Below are positions 8,015 through 16,520 of a DNA stretch of 64,000 nt, one piece after another. The stretch is from Seohaeicola saemankumensis. GTDB lineage: Bacteria > Pseudomonadota > Alphaproteobacteria > Rhodobacterales > Rhodobacteraceae. Location of the stretch: assembly GCF_042678485.1 (NCBI RefSeq), contig NZ_JBHTKR010000002.1, forward strand, positions 248,001 to 312,000, in the 5' to 3' direction. The number at the start of each line of letters is the position of its first letter. Positions within the stretch are counted from its first letter, which is position 1. The position numbers were made by a program, and so were the translations under genes. Under the pieces are notes generated by a model that was not told the origin of the DNA, did no database searches, and saw nothing but the letters and a program-made list of their open reading frames with translations.

Positions 8015-9553
8015 TCACCCAAACATCAACTCCTGATCCCCGAGGTATACCTTCACCTTGTTCCTCAGCTTCACCTCCAACATCACCTTCTTACCCACGC
8101 GGCCATCACCGCCTTCGGTACGCTGCTGCCTCTGTTCCCCACGAACCACGTTGACCCGTTCGACCAGCCGCCGCACCACCTGGTTCGCTTCCCAAGGTTC
8201 CATCCCGTCGAGGCTCTCGGGTATTTCCTGCAATGCCAACGCCTGACCCCTGTGGAGTTCTTTCAGTTCGCTCTGGGCTTCTTCCACGTCCGCCTGAGCG
8301 GCCAGTACGAGCCTTTCGGAGCCTGACCTATGGGCGAACTCAAGAGCTGTGAGGGCGGCTGTAAGGGCCTCCTCTGCATCGTTTAATTCGGGGGTTGTGT
8401 CGGTCTCATACGCGATCACGATCTCAGGCCAGCCTTCAAGAAACGGACGTTCGATCACCTCACGTTTCGCCACCCACCGTCGCGTAATGCCGTCAACGTA
8501 GGCATATGAGCCATCGCTTCCTTTGCGGCACACCGCACGGTTACCTCCAGCCTTCTCTGGGGACCAGATGACGCCGGTGAGGATGCCGTGAGTTTTCCTT
8601 TTGGGGGATGTGAGGGCCTTCGCTTCCTTGGTTTTGAAACGGTTCATATCCTGCAGTCGCATCATCACCCTGCGCTGCACATCTTCATCGACGATCCTTG
8701 GGAAGTACCCTTCGATCTGGTCGATCACAGTGCGGTCGTTCTTGGTTCCCTTGCCAATCTCGAGGATACCGTAGGGAGCCTTCGAGGATACCAGGCGGTA
8801 GATGTTGCCGCTGGCATAGGTCTTGCCTCTTGGGGTCTTGATGTCCCTGTCTCGGAAGCCTTTGGCGATGCTCCACACCGTTTCACCGTCTGCAAACCTT
8901 TGGAACAACTCGCGCATCACCTCGGCTTTTTCGTGAATGATCTCGAAGTGACCGTTGTCCAGCGGAGCGTTTACGCCGCCGACCAGCTTGAGCCATGACG
9001 GGATCGCTCTTGAACGTAGGCGCTTTCCTTCCTTCACCTTGGCGAGGTTTCGTTGCCAGCCATCCTTCACCCGCTTGGATTTCGTTAGGCTCTCCTCGTG
9101 GGCGCGGGAGAATGTCAAGATGATCATAATCGATGTCAGAGGGTCCTCGTCGAGGTCCTTGAGTGTGTACCTCTTCCCATCCTGTAGCGTGACTACGTCA
9201 ACGCCTGCTTCGAGGATGTCTTCCAGTACCCTTGCGGCCTTCCGGTGGGACTGCCTTGAGATGCGGTCGAGGTTTTCCACAATCAGAACCGATCCTTGTG
9301 GGATCAATCGTTGCTCAGTGAGAGCCTTAAAGGTTGCCAGCTTCCCCACCGTGGTATTGTCACCCCGAAAGGCTGACACCGCCTCGTCGTTCAGGTTGAG
9401 AGACTTATCGAGGACATACCCGTTCTCATCGGCCCATCGCTGGGCTGCTTCCGTCTGACGTTCGAGGCTTGCGCCCTGGCGTTGCTTCTCCGAGGAGAAA
9501 CGCACATACGAGAAGGCTAGGTGACGAGGGTCAGTGATGCCGTCAGCGGTCAT
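8015..9553 (-). CDS. large serine recombinase (integrase)
   Basis: The protein has 512 residues. An N-terminal resolvase domain (about 10-165) has the catalytic Ser20 in YVRFSSEKQ, the conserved LIVENLDRISRQ block and later Arg motifs. A recombinase domain follows (about 190-290: PRGKTYASGNIYRLVSSKAPYG) and a basic region near residues 300-360 that would correspond to the zinc-ribbon part; I see only one Cys there, so zinc binding may be lost. A coiled-coil-like segment (EEALTAALTALEFAHR) lies near 400. Such enzymes integrate and excise phages and conjugative elements at short att sites. The gene lies within 65 bases of the apparent element end, facing inward, which is the usual arrangement. 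Confidence 0.9.
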   Translation of the reverse strand: MTADGITDPRHLAFSYVRFSSEKQRQGASLERQTEAAQRWADENGYVLDKSLNLNDEAVSAFRGDNTTVGKLATFKALTEQRLIPQGSVLIVENLDRISRQSHRKAARVLEDILEAGVDVVTLQDGKRYTLKDLDEDPLTSIMIILTFSRAHEESLTKSKRVKDGWQRNLAKVKEGKRLRSRAIPSWLKLVGGVNAPLDNGHFEIIHEKAEVMRELFQRFADGETVWSIAKGFRDRDIKTPRGKTYASGNIYRLVSSKAPYGILEIGKGTKNDRTVIDQIEGYFPRIVDEDVQRRVMMRLQDMNRFKTKEAKALTSPKRKTHGILTGVIWSPEKAGGNRAVCRKGSDGSYAYVDGITRRWVAKREVIERPFLEGWPEIVIAYETDTTPELNDAEEALTAALTALEFAHRSGSERLVLAAQADVEEAQSELKELHRGQALALQEIPESLDGMEPWEANQVVRRLVERVNVVRGEQRQQRTEGGDGRVGKKVMLEVKLRNKVKVYLGDQELMFG

Positions 9554-9604
9554 TGAAGTCTTCCTAGATGGTTCTGAAGTACCCTCGTAAAATACCTACA
9601 TTTT

Positions 9605-9630
9605 TTACATACATCAAGAAACTCGTGGAA
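9605..9630. other. probable right attachment junction of the element
   Basis: Left of this point the sequence is the recombinase leader. Right of it, the codons become the recognition-helix and wing part of a MarR-type regulator (KKLVEMGYMHHQRCEIDRRS). The exact crossover cannot be fixed without the empty site or the left junction, but it lies close to TACATCAAGAAACTC. Confidence 0.6.
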
Positions 9631-9858
9631 ATGGGCTATATGCACCACCAGCGCTGCGAGATAGACCGCCGGTCGGTCCGGGTTCGGCTGACACCCCGCG
9701 GGCGCGAGATCCGCGATGTGGTGGGCGGGCTCTTCGCGCGTCATGCCGAAGGTCTGGAAAGCCGTGGCGTGCTGGGGCCGGACGGGATCGATGACATCAC
9801 CGGCGCGCTGCGCCGGGTGGAACGCTATTGGGCCGATCAGATCCGCTATATCTACTGA
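9617..9858 (+). pseudogene. MarR-family regulator, 5' half lost at the element junction
   Basis: Only the C-terminal part of a winged-helix regulator remains: the end of the recognition helix, the wing (RRSVRVRLTPRGREIRDVV) and the dimerisation helices ending RVERYWADQIRYIY. This tail is highly typical of a MarR-type regulator conserved in Rhodobacteraceae. A chimeric frame from ATG 9568 would add about 16 element-derived residues in place of the N-terminal dimer and HTH helices, so it could be translated but is unlikely to bind DNA. The missing half should be at the other end of the element, outside this window. Confidence 0.75.
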
Positions 9859-9881
9859 TGCGCCCTGTGGCGCGGGCGGAT

Positions 9882-9914
9882 GCCTCCGGCGGGGATATTT
9901 CTTGCAAGAAGAAA
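9882..9914 (+). repeat. dispersed intergenic repeat, copy 1
   Basis: GCCTCCGGCGGGGATATTT followed by CTTGCAAGAAGAAA recurs, with small changes, in reverse orientation at 33573-33608. This kind of GGGATATTT-AAGAAGAAA motif is familiar from Rhodobacteraceae intergenic DNA. It lies in the gap between the MarR remnant and the DUF1194 gene. Confidence 0.6.
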
Positions 9915-9966
9915 CCGGGGCGCCGGCAAGAAACCGCAGGCGGCGTTGCCATGGGGGCTTGCCCCG

Positions 9967-10704
9967 TCAGCGCGACAATTGGCCGATCCGCACCTCGAGT
10001 TCGCGCAAGAGCTTGCGGCGCATCGCGCGTTCGAAATCCTCGAACCCTGCGGCCACTTCGACAAAACTGCCAGGTCCATTGATGACCACCTGCCGGAAAT
10101 AATCGGCAAGACCCGTTTCGGCGCCTTCCGTGATCCCGTGATCCGTGCCGGCCTCCTGCACCTCGATGACCAAGGCGTTGACGGTGATCTGCGAGAAATC
10201 GAAAGCGTCATAGGCGGCGGTCGGGCCAAATCCGTCGTTGTTGACCCCGTCGCCCGAGATATCCAGAACCCGGGCATCGCAAACCGGACCCTGACCGAAA
10301 AGGTCATGGGCATATTGGATCGCGTGCCCGATGGCTGTTGAAAACTCGGCGTAGCTGCGGCGGCTCAAGGCGATCCTGTCCGCCACAGCGCCGATCGTCG
10401 CCGCGTCGCGCAACATCACCCAAGGCAGCACCATGTCCTGCTGGACCCGGCCGCTCCATTCGAACATGGCCAGGGCGACCGGGCGATCTGGCTGGGCGAG
10501 GATTGCATCGATCACCTCAGGGGCGCGCAGGGCTTGCGCCAGCCCGCCGCGTTGCAAGGCATCCTCCAGCGGATCGACCGAGGAGGAGATGTCCATCGCC
10601 AGCACCAGCGCCAGGCGGCACGCCTCTTGCGCCGCGGCGACACCCGCCCCCGCCACGGCAAGACCCGCAGCAAGGAGCGCGCGCCAGGCGAAGGAACCGG
10701 CCAT
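9967..10704 (-). CDS. DUF1194 secreted von Willebrand A-type protein
   Basis: The protein has 245 residues with a Sec signal peptide (about 1-25, AGVAAAQ). A VWA-like domain covers the rest, with the MIDAS motif DISSS at about residues 36-40, a second metal block (SRRSYAEFSTAIGHAI) and a third (VLDISGDGVNND). It probably acts in the periplasm as a metal-dependent binding protein, but the partner is unknown. It ends with a basic tail. It is the last of a minus-strand run behind the glyoxalase gene, separated by 15 bases. Confidence 0.8.
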   Translation of the reverse strand: MAGSFAWRALLAAGLAVAGAGVAAAQEACRLALVLAMDISSSVDPLEDALQRGGLAQALRAPEVIDAILAQPDRPVALAMFEWSGRVQQDMVLPWVMLRDAATIGAVADRIALSRRSYAEFSTAIGHAIQYAHDLFGQGPVCDARVLDISGDGVNNDGFGPTAAYDAFDFSQITVNALVIEVQEAGTDHGITEGAETGLADYFRQVVINGPGSFVEVAAGFEDFERAMRRKLLRELEVRIGQLSR

Positions 10705-10719
10705 CGCCCGCGCCTGCCG

Positions 10720-11148
10720 TTACCAGTGCCCGGTGTTAGGCATGCTGATCCAGGGTTCGGCCGGGGTCAGCGGCGCACCCTTCTGCAGGAACTCGATCGA
10801 GATGTTGTCAGGGCTGCGCACGAAGGCCATGCGCCCGTCACGCGGAGGGCGGTTGATCGTGACGCCGTTGTCCATCAGGTGCTGGCACATCGCGTGGATA
10901 TCGTCCACCTCATAGGCCAGATGCCCGAAATGGCGGCTGTCCGAGGGCAGGCCATCGTCGCCATCCCAGTTGTAGGTCAGCTCGACCGGGCATTCCTCCT
11001 GCCCCGGGGGGGCCATGAACACCAGGCTGAAGCGGCCTGCCTCGTTGTCGTAATGGCGGGTCTTGACCAGCCCCAGCAGTTCGAAAAAGGCTTGTGTCTT
11101 TTCCAGGTCCTTCACCCGCACCATGGTGTGAAGATATCGGATCGTCAT
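10720..11148 (-). CDS. gloA: lactoylglutathione lyase (glyoxalase I)
   Basis: This 142-residue protein starts at MTIRYLHTMVRVKD behind GAAAGGACATGAC. It isomerises the hemithioacetal of methylglyoxal and glutathione to S-lactoylglutathione in the cytoplasm. The two beta-alpha-beta-beta-beta halves are visible. The expected metal ligands are His7 (LHTMVRV), the Glu in VELTYNW, the His in FGHLAYEVDD and the Glu in ISIEFLQ. The glutathione-contact motif RTRHYDNE is partly present as KTRHYDNE. Length is normal for the family. Confidence 0.93.
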   Translation of the reverse strand: MTIRYLHTMVRVKDLEKTQAFFELLGLVKTRHYDNEAGRFSLVFMAPPGQEECPVELTYNWDGDDGLPSDSRHFGHLAYEVDDIHAMCQHLMDNGVTINRPPRDGRMAFVRSPDNISIEFLQKGAPLTPAEPWISMPNTGHW

Positions 11149-11194
11149 GTCATGTCCTTTCGATTGGCCGTCCCGTGCATCCCGCGGCAGAGTG

Positions 11195-12634
11195 TCAGAA
11201 GAGCGACCTGATGCCAAAGGAAACCGCCAGCTCACTGGCATCGAAACGGCTGAAGTTTGAACGCGTCTTCTGCGCCCTCAGCGTGAGGGTGGGCGCAAAT
11301 CCGGCATAGTCAAGATCCTGAAACAGAATGTCGACACTGCCGAAGACCGTATCGTCCTGCCGCCCCCCCGGCACGACGATGAAACCCACGGCATAGTCGG
11401 GGTAAAGCGTCTCTGCCGCGCCCAGGGTGAAGCTGAGGCGCGCGGGACCGATCGGCCTGACCATGTCATAGCGCAGATAGGCGGTGCTGCGGGTGGATAC
11501 CGCGTTGCGGCTGTCACTGTCGCTGTCCCGCAACGCCAGCGACAGGCTCAGGCGATCCCCGTTGGCGATCCTGTATCCCAGGGTCGCCTGAAGGCCCAGT
11601 GTCTCGATCGGTTGGTTGAACCCATCCTCGAAAACGCGCCGCTCTGCCTCGGCCCCCAGTGTCAGGGTGGCGCTGTCGGAAAGTTTCATCCCGCGTGTCA
11701 GGCCAAGGCGCAGATGCCGTTGATAGGGGTCGCCGCCATACCAGCTGCGCCCCGCGGCCAGTTCGGCCGCGACAAAGCCGGTGTCGGCATCCGCGCCGGT
11801 GCGCCGCACATGGCGCAGGCCGGTTTCGACCAGGGCGAAGGAAAAATCGTCATTCGACACATCCGCGCCGGGAAAGCTGTTGGCCAGCGCCAGCGCGCTG
11901 TCATCCAGCCAGACCCGGCTGCCATAGGCGCGCAGCAGGGCCTGGGTTTCGGCCCCCTTAATGGCGTGCAGCCTGTAGCCGACCCCAAGGTCCGCAGCAC
12001 CCGTCACACCGGACAGCGCCTGCGACAGACCGTCCAGAAGGCCGATCACCGGCACGCCATCGATCAGCGCATAGGGGCTGTCACTGCCGTTGTTCACATT
12101 CGACGAGGGGGCGATGGATAGCCGCAAGCGCAGTTCCAGAGGGTCCATCGCCCTGACCTGGCGGAAATCCTGTGCAATCCGGGGGCGCATCGCCGGATTC
12201 GGGGCATGCAGCAGCGAACGGCGCAGCCAGAGCTGGGCGCGGGTGAATTGGGATGCATCGACCGACAGCCGCGCGGCCAGTTGTGCGGCTTCGAATTTCT
12301 GCACATCCGTGTCCGCGTACCGATAGGCGAGGGCTGCGGCCTGCCGCGCCTCTTGCGGCCTGTCTTGCTGGCGCAGGGCTTGCGCGATGATGAAATGCGC
12401 CAGCGGATCCTTGGCATTGGCCTGAAGCAAACCTTGGCCGATTTGCAGCGCCAGCGCAGGATTTCCCTGTTGCAGGGCGGTCGCGGCAAGCCCGCGGGCC
12501 TGGTCCAGGCTCATGCTGACCTCGGCGACCGGGGGGGCCGCGGGCGGGCTGGTCTGCGCCAGCGCAGGCGCGCCCGCCAGAAGCGACAGGATCAGCGCGC
12601 CGGCAAGGCCGCGCCGCCCCGGTTTAGTTGGCAT
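11195..12634 (-). CDS. Slam-type outer-membrane lipoprotein translocator
   Basis: The protein has 479 residues from MPTKPGRRGL. This ATG overlaps the last codons of the upstream lipoprotein gene by 11 bases, indicating translational coupling. A signal peptide (1-27, ending ALAQ) is followed by TPR-like helices (about 43-165, such as GNPALALQIGQGLLQANAKDPLAHF). A long beta-barrel (about 170-479, DUF560 type) follows, rich in amphipathic strands and ending in Phe. In Neisseria, Slam proteins move surface lipoproteins across the outer membrane. The adjacent lipoprotein is the likely substrate. The family call rests on architecture and context. Confidence 0.75.
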   Translation of the reverse strand: MPTKPGRRGLAGALILSLLAGAPALAQTSPPAAPPVAEVSMSLDQARGLAATALQQGNPALALQIGQGLLQANAKDPLAHFIIAQALRQQDRPQEARQAAALAYRYADTDVQKFEAAQLAARLSVDASQFTRAQLWLRRSLLHAPNPAMRPRIAQDFRQVRAMDPLELRLRLSIAPSSNVNNGSDSPYALIDGVPVIGLLDGLSQALSGVTGAADLGVGYRLHAIKGAETQALLRAYGSRVWLDDSALALANSFPGADVSNDDFSFALVETGLRHVRRTGADADTGFVAAELAAGRSWYGGDPYQRHLRLGLTRGMKLSDSATLTLGAEAERRVFEDGFNQPIETLGLQATLGYRIANGDRLSLSLALRDSDSDSRNAVSTRSTAYLRYDMVRPIGPARLSFTLGAAETLYPDYAVGFIVVPGGRQDDTVFGSVDILFQDLDYAGFAPTLTLRAQKTRSNFSRFDASELAVSFGIRSLF

Positions 12635-13589
12635 TGGCGCAGAGCAGGGGATCCGACCCGGTTGCGCCGCACCGGCTGAGGACGAAGACACCTGTCTCGC
12701 GTTCGCCCTGATAACCCAGCGAATTGGACGGGCCATCGAATTCCGTCAGCGCGACCACGCCGCCAACCGCCGAGGCATCGGTGCCGCCGAAGATGCCGCC
12801 GTAATCGCCGATGTCCTGCTCTGGCACGCCGCGGTAGTTCACCGTATTCCCGTAGAATGTACCGTCCGTCGCGATGTTGCCAACCCGCAGCGCAAGATCG
12901 GGCAGGGGCTGGGTAAGCTGGATCAGCGATCTGTCGAAGATCGCGCCGTTGATCGTGTTATTGGCGAAGTCGACGTTCAGGAAGATCGTGCCTACAACCT
13001 GGGCGCTTTGGGCGGGCCGGGCGGCGGTGTCGACCGCCGGGTCGACCGGCAGCAACTGATCGCCGGGCGCGTTGATATTGGTTTGTCCCGCGTAGGTGCC
13101 GGCATAGGACACAAGCCCCGATGTCGGCTTGACGAAGGTGTTGCCGGGATCGTTGCGTTCGTAAAAGCCGCCACTGAAGAATGTGTTGAACTGCCCGCCG
13201 TCCGCAGCGGCCCCGGCCTGAACCGAATTTCCGACGTCGCTGCTGCGCGCCACCATGGCCGTCACATGCCGATCCAGCGGATCGTCCTGCAGCGTGTAGG
13301 CCTGGTATCCGGGGCGGTCCAGCGCGGGTGTCCGCGTGTAGGTCGCATCCAGCGTCCCGCTGCTCAGCGAGGTCAGCCGCAGCACAAGCGTTCCGGCATC
13401 GGCGTCATAGGTGGCCGATTGCAGGTTGTTGGCCAGCGCTGCGGGGATCGTGGCGAAGGGATCCGGCACCGGCGTTGCGGGCGTGTCCACGACCACGGGG
13501 GCGTCATCCGACAGGATCGGTGTGAATGGATTGCCGCTGCACCCGGCCAGAATCGCACTCGCCATGCACATGCCCAAAAGCTTATTCAT
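12624..13589 (-). CDS. lipoprotein, probable Slam substrate
   Basis: This 321-residue lipoprotein has the lipobox LAGC at about 14-17 and GAGGACGGTGAC before the ATG. A Pro/Thr/Asp-rich linker (about 25-48) precedes a beta-rich domain. The C-terminal half carries TbpB-like barrel elements: GTIFLNVDFANNTINGAI, TFYGNTVNYRG, DYGGIFGGTDASAVGGVVAL and a final ETGVFVLSRC. Two Cys lie in the last 15 residues and could form a disulfide. It directly precedes and overlaps the Slam-type gene, so the pair should be co-expressed. The cargo or ligand is unknown. Confidence 0.75.
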   Translation of the reverse strand: MNKLLGMCMASAILAGCSGNPFTPILSDDAPVVVDTPATPVPDPFATIPAALANNLQSATYDADAGTLVLRLTSLSSGTLDATYTRTPALDRPGYQAYTLQDDPLDRHVTAMVARSSDVGNSVQAGAAADGGQFNTFFSGGFYERNDPGNTFVKPTSGLVSYAGTYAGQTNINAPGDQLLPVDPAVDTAARPAQSAQVVGTIFLNVDFANNTINGAIFDRSLIQLTQPLPDLALRVGNIATDGTFYGNTVNYRGVPEQDIGDYGGIFGGTDASAVGGVVALTEFDGPSNSLGYQGERETGVFVLSRCGATGSDPLLCANAN

Positions 13590-13809
13590 GTCACCGTCCT
13601 CGAAAGTTCATAACGTGGCACGAAGAGTCCCGTGGCACAGGGGTAAAGTCAACGACCCACGTGGCGAAGTTGGAAAAAATTCCCGCCTTTCGCGGTCGAA
13701 AGGCCCGGTTCGGGGCTGCGACAACCACCTTACTATTGTGGTTTCCGTAGGTACCATCCTCAAGATATAGTTGGGGCCGACTCAGACACCCGGATCAAGG
13801 AGCCCCGAC

Positions 13810-14715
13810 ATGCCGCTTACACCAGACCAGCAGGCCGAGGTTGACGCACAGCGCGCGCAGGCGCAGCCGACCCTTCGCGCGGTATCGCCGGGGATGGAGA
13901 AACATCTCTATACCGCGATCCCGGTCCTGGATCACGGCTTTGTCCGCGTGATCGACTACATGGGCGATGATGCGGCCATCTGCCAGGCGGCGCGCGTCAG
14001 CTACGGCAAGGGCACCAAATCGGTACAGAATGACGAGGGGCTGATCCGCTACCTGATGCGGCACTGGCACTCGACCCCGTTCGAGATGTGCGAGGTCAAG
14101 CTGCACGTCAAGCTGCCCGTCTTCGTGGCGCGCCAATGGATCCGTCACCGGACGGCGAATGTGAATGAATATTCAGCCCGCTATTCGATCCTGGACCGCG
14201 AATTCTATATCCCCGCGCCCGAACATCTGGCCGCGCAATCGGTGGTCAACAACCAGGGTCGCGGCGCCGCGCTGGAGGGCGAGGAGGCCGCCCGCGTGCT
14301 GGAGATCCTCAAGACCGACGCGAACCGCGCCTATGACCATTACGAGGCGATGATTTCGCAGGAGGGGCAGTTGGGTCTGGCCCGCGAACTGGCGCGGATG
14401 AACCTGCCCGCGAATATCTATACCCAGTGGTACTGGAAGGTGGATCTGCACAACCTGCTGCATTTCCTGCGCCTGCGCGCGGACGCCCACGCGCAATACG
14501 AGATCCGCGTCTATGCCGATGCGATCTGCAACGTGGTCGCCGATTGGGTGCCCTTCGCCTACAAGGCCTTCGAGGATTATCGCATGGGTGGTGCCACGAT
14601 AAGCGCCACCGCGCTGGATTGCGTGCGCCGGATGTTGAAGGGCGAAGAGGTGACGCAGGAGAATTCCGGCATGAGCAAGGGCGAATGGCGGGAGTTTATG
14701 GATACGTTGGGGTGA
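13810..14715 (+). CDS. thyX: flavin-dependent thymidylate synthase
   Basis: The protein has 301 residues, starting at MPLTPDQQAE behind AAGGAG. It makes dTMP from dUMP with methylene-tetrahydrofolate, NADPH and FAD. The ThyX signature RHR-x7-S is present at residues 112-122 (RHRTANVNEYS), and the FAD/dUMP region QWYWKVDLHNLLHFLRLR is intact further on. The length is longer than the ~220 residues of many ThyX proteins but normal for alphaproteobacterial forms with an N-terminal extension. It is divergent from the lipoprotein/Slam pair across a 220-base gap in which I see no other gene. Confidence 0.95.
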   Translation: MPLTPDQQAEVDAQRAQAQPTLRAVSPGMEKHLYTAIPVLDHGFVRVIDYMGDDAAICQAARVSYGKGTKSVQNDEGLIRYLMRHWHSTPFEMCEVKLHVKLPVFVARQWIRHRTANVNEYSARYSILDREFYIPAPEHLAAQSVVNNQGRGAALEGEEAARVLEILKTDANRAYDHYEAMISQEGQLGLARELARMNLPANIYTQWYWKVDLHNLLHFLRLRADAHAQYEIRVYADAICNVVADWVPFAYKAFEDYRMGGATISATALDCVRRMLKGEEVTQENSGMSKGEWREFMDTLG

Positions 14716-14986
14716 GGGGAAAGCCAGGCGGAACAAGGCGCGGTACGCGCCGCCGCGCGATCGCCGACCCGCCCCCTGATCTTGAAATGCGGCGGCGGCG
14801 ATTTTGCGACCGTTGCGGCATGAACGCAGGCTCGATGATGTGGCGGGATAAACTGCCTCTCATATAGGCGAGTTCGCCGCCCCGCGTGTCGGTGACCGCG
14901 CGGCTTTGAGTGGTGTGGGCGCTGTCTTTCATCCAAAACGCAACCCGGGCCGTATCCCTTTCAACCAGAACGAAAGGCCGCCTGCT

Positions 14987-15385
14987 TTGCAACTCATCAT
15001 TCTTTATGTCTCGACCGCCGCCGTCTTCCTGATCCTTGACGCGATCATGCTGACGCGCGTCCTCAAACCCCTGTTCGAGACGCATCTGGGCGATCTGCTG
15101 GCTGAACCGATCCGCATCGGGCCTGCGGCGGTGTTCTATCTTTTCTACGTGGGGGGCCTGCTTTATTTCGTGTCGCTACCCGCGTTGCGCGACGCCGCCC
15201 CCATGGCCGCGCTGATCGGGGGCGCGATCCTGGGCGCCATGGCTTACGGCACCTATGAGTTCACCAATTACGCGACGCTGCGCGACTGGCACTGGCAGAT
15301 GGTCGCCGTGGACCTGACCTGGGGCGCGATCCTGACGGGTGTGTCGGCTTGGGCGGGGGTGATGATCACCCGCGCCTTCGCGTGA
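14987..15385 (+). CDS. DUF2177 membrane protein
   Basis: This 132-residue integral membrane protein most likely starts at TTG 14987 (read as MQLIILYVSTAAVFLILDAI), because family members begin this way and GAAAGG lies 8 bases upstream; a longer reading from 14906 lacks support. Four hydrophobic segments are visible, with the family-typical loop GAMAYGTYEFTNYATLRDW. The function is unknown. It is preceded by about 270 bases with no gene. Confidence 0.8.
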   Translation: MQLIILYVSTAAVFLILDAIMLTRVLKPLFETHLGDLLAEPIRIGPAAVFYLFYVGGLLYFVSLPALRDAAPMAALIGGAILGAMAYGTYEFTNYATLRDWHWQMVAVDLTWGAILTGVSAWAGVMITRAFA

Positions 15386-15435
15386 TCTGCGCGCCGGACC
15401 TGCGGTCTGTGCTGGCGTGATGCCGTCTGACCCCG

Positions 15436-15642
15436 TTACAGAGGCTTGAGATCGGCCGCCATCTGGCGTCCGTCGCGGCCTTCCTGCAATTCGTAGGACA
15501 GCTTTTGATTGTCGGCGAGGCCGGTCAGGCCGGACCGCTCGACCGCTGAAATATGAACGAAAACGTCCTTGCCACCATCCTCCGGGGCGATGAACCCGTA
15601 GCCTTTGGTCGTATTGAACCACTTCACGGTGCCGTTGGGCAT
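15436..15642 (-). CDS. cold-shock domain protein
   Basis: This 68-residue protein starts at MPNGTVKWFN behind GAAGGAGA. A single CSD/OB-fold covers it, with RNP1 (KGYGFI) and RNP2 (VFVHIS) in place. It binds single-stranded nucleic acid and is usually an RNA chaperone. The DNA on its 5' side is shared with the divergent ArsC-like gene, leaving about 165 bases for both promoters. Confidence 0.93.
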   Translation of the reverse strand: MPNGTVKWFNTTKGYGFIAPEDGGKDVFVHISAVERSGLTGLADNQKLSYELQEGRDGRQMAADLKPL

Positions 15643-15809
15643 GTCCCGTGTCTCCTTCACGTATGATCGTTACCACGGCTCATTCGGCCGTGCTGCGCGG
15701 CGCGCATATGAAAAAGATTGCATGGCTTTTGCAAAAATCAAGAAAAACACCCGTGAACTTGCAGGGTTTCGCCGGTATTGAGGGGCCGATGACTGATTGC
15801 GAGGCAAGG

Positions 15810-16127
15810 ATGACCCTTTACGGACTGAAGACCTGCGACACCTGCCGCAAGGCGATCAAGGCTTTGCCGGGTGTGGATTTCGTGGATGTACGCAGCCAGG
15901 GCGTGCCCGCCGATCTGCTGGCGCGCGCCCATGCAACATTTGGCGCAAGGCTGGTGAATACCGCCTCGACCACATGGCGCGGCCTGTCCGAGGATCAGCG
16001 CGCCCGCGATCCGCTGGCGCTGCTGGCGGATCATCCCGCGCTGATGAAGCGCCCGCTGATCGTCGCGGATGACGGCACGCTGTACCTGGGCTGGGGCAAG
16101 GATGTGCAGGCGGCCCTGCTGGGCTGA
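15810..16127 (+). CDS. ArsC/Spx-family thioredoxin-fold protein
   Basis: This 105-residue protein starts at MTLYGLKTCDTCRKAIK, with GAGG 5 bases upstream; an upstream ATG at 15789 is possible. The N-terminal CDTC motif (residues 9-12) and the thioredoxin-like fold place it in the arsenate reductase/Spx/YffB group. The C-terminal part ends in a PLIVADDGTLYLGW strand typical of the family. No arsenic genes are nearby, so a general thiol-redox role (YffB-like) fits better than arsenate reduction. Confidence 0.82.
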   Translation: MTLYGLKTCDTCRKAIKALPGVDFVDVRSQGVPADLLARAHATFGARLVNTASTTWRGLSEDQRARDPLALLADHPALMKRPLIVADDGTLYLGWGKDVQAALLG

Positions 16128-16151
16128 CACTGCGGAAACGGAGGGCGACAC

Positions 16152-16520
16152 ATGCGCAACGCAGCCCTGATGCTGGGCATCATCGGCGGGATCATGGCCA
16201 TGGTGGTCGGGTTTTTCAGCTATGGCTATACCGAGGCCGTCGCCCGCTATGGCGAGATCGAGGGCCTGTTCGAACAGGTCGCCAATATCGAGGTGATCCG
16301 CCTGGCGAGTTTCCTGTCGCCCCTGCTGGCGATTGCCGGCGGCGCGATGGCCAAGGTCCGCGCGCTGTGGGGCGGGGTCTTGCTGCTGCTGTCGGCGGGG
16401 GGCATGTATTATGCCTTCGGGTTCAACGTCTTCACGATGTTTCCCATCGGGTTCTGCCTGGTTGGCGGCCTGTTGGCCCTGGCCGCCGGAAAACCCGACG
16501 AGCCGAAGGCGCATTTCTGA
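16152..16520 (+). CDS. small integral membrane protein, unknown function
   Basis: This 122-residue protein has four hydrophobic segments (about 5-24, 50-66, 70-90, 94-112) and a short polar insert (ARYGEIEGLFEQVANIE) after the first. AACGGAGGGCG precedes the ATG. It lies 24 bases after the ArsC-like gene on the same strand and may share its transcript, and its stop abuts the end of the convergent doxX-like gene. I do not recognise the family with confidence. Confidence 0.6.
   Translation: MRNAALMLGIIGGIMAMVVGFFSYGYTEAVARYGEIEGLFEQVANIEVIRLASFLSPLLAIAGGAMAKVRALWGGVLLLLSAGGMYYAFGFNVFTMFPIGFCLVGGLLALAAGKPDEPKAHF

Noticed and set aside
14716..14986. Search for a gene or RNA between thyX and the DUF2177 gene
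   Set aside because: I see no frame with a start site, no tRNA-like cloverleaf and no strong hairpin; only the 5' region of the DUF2177 gene.
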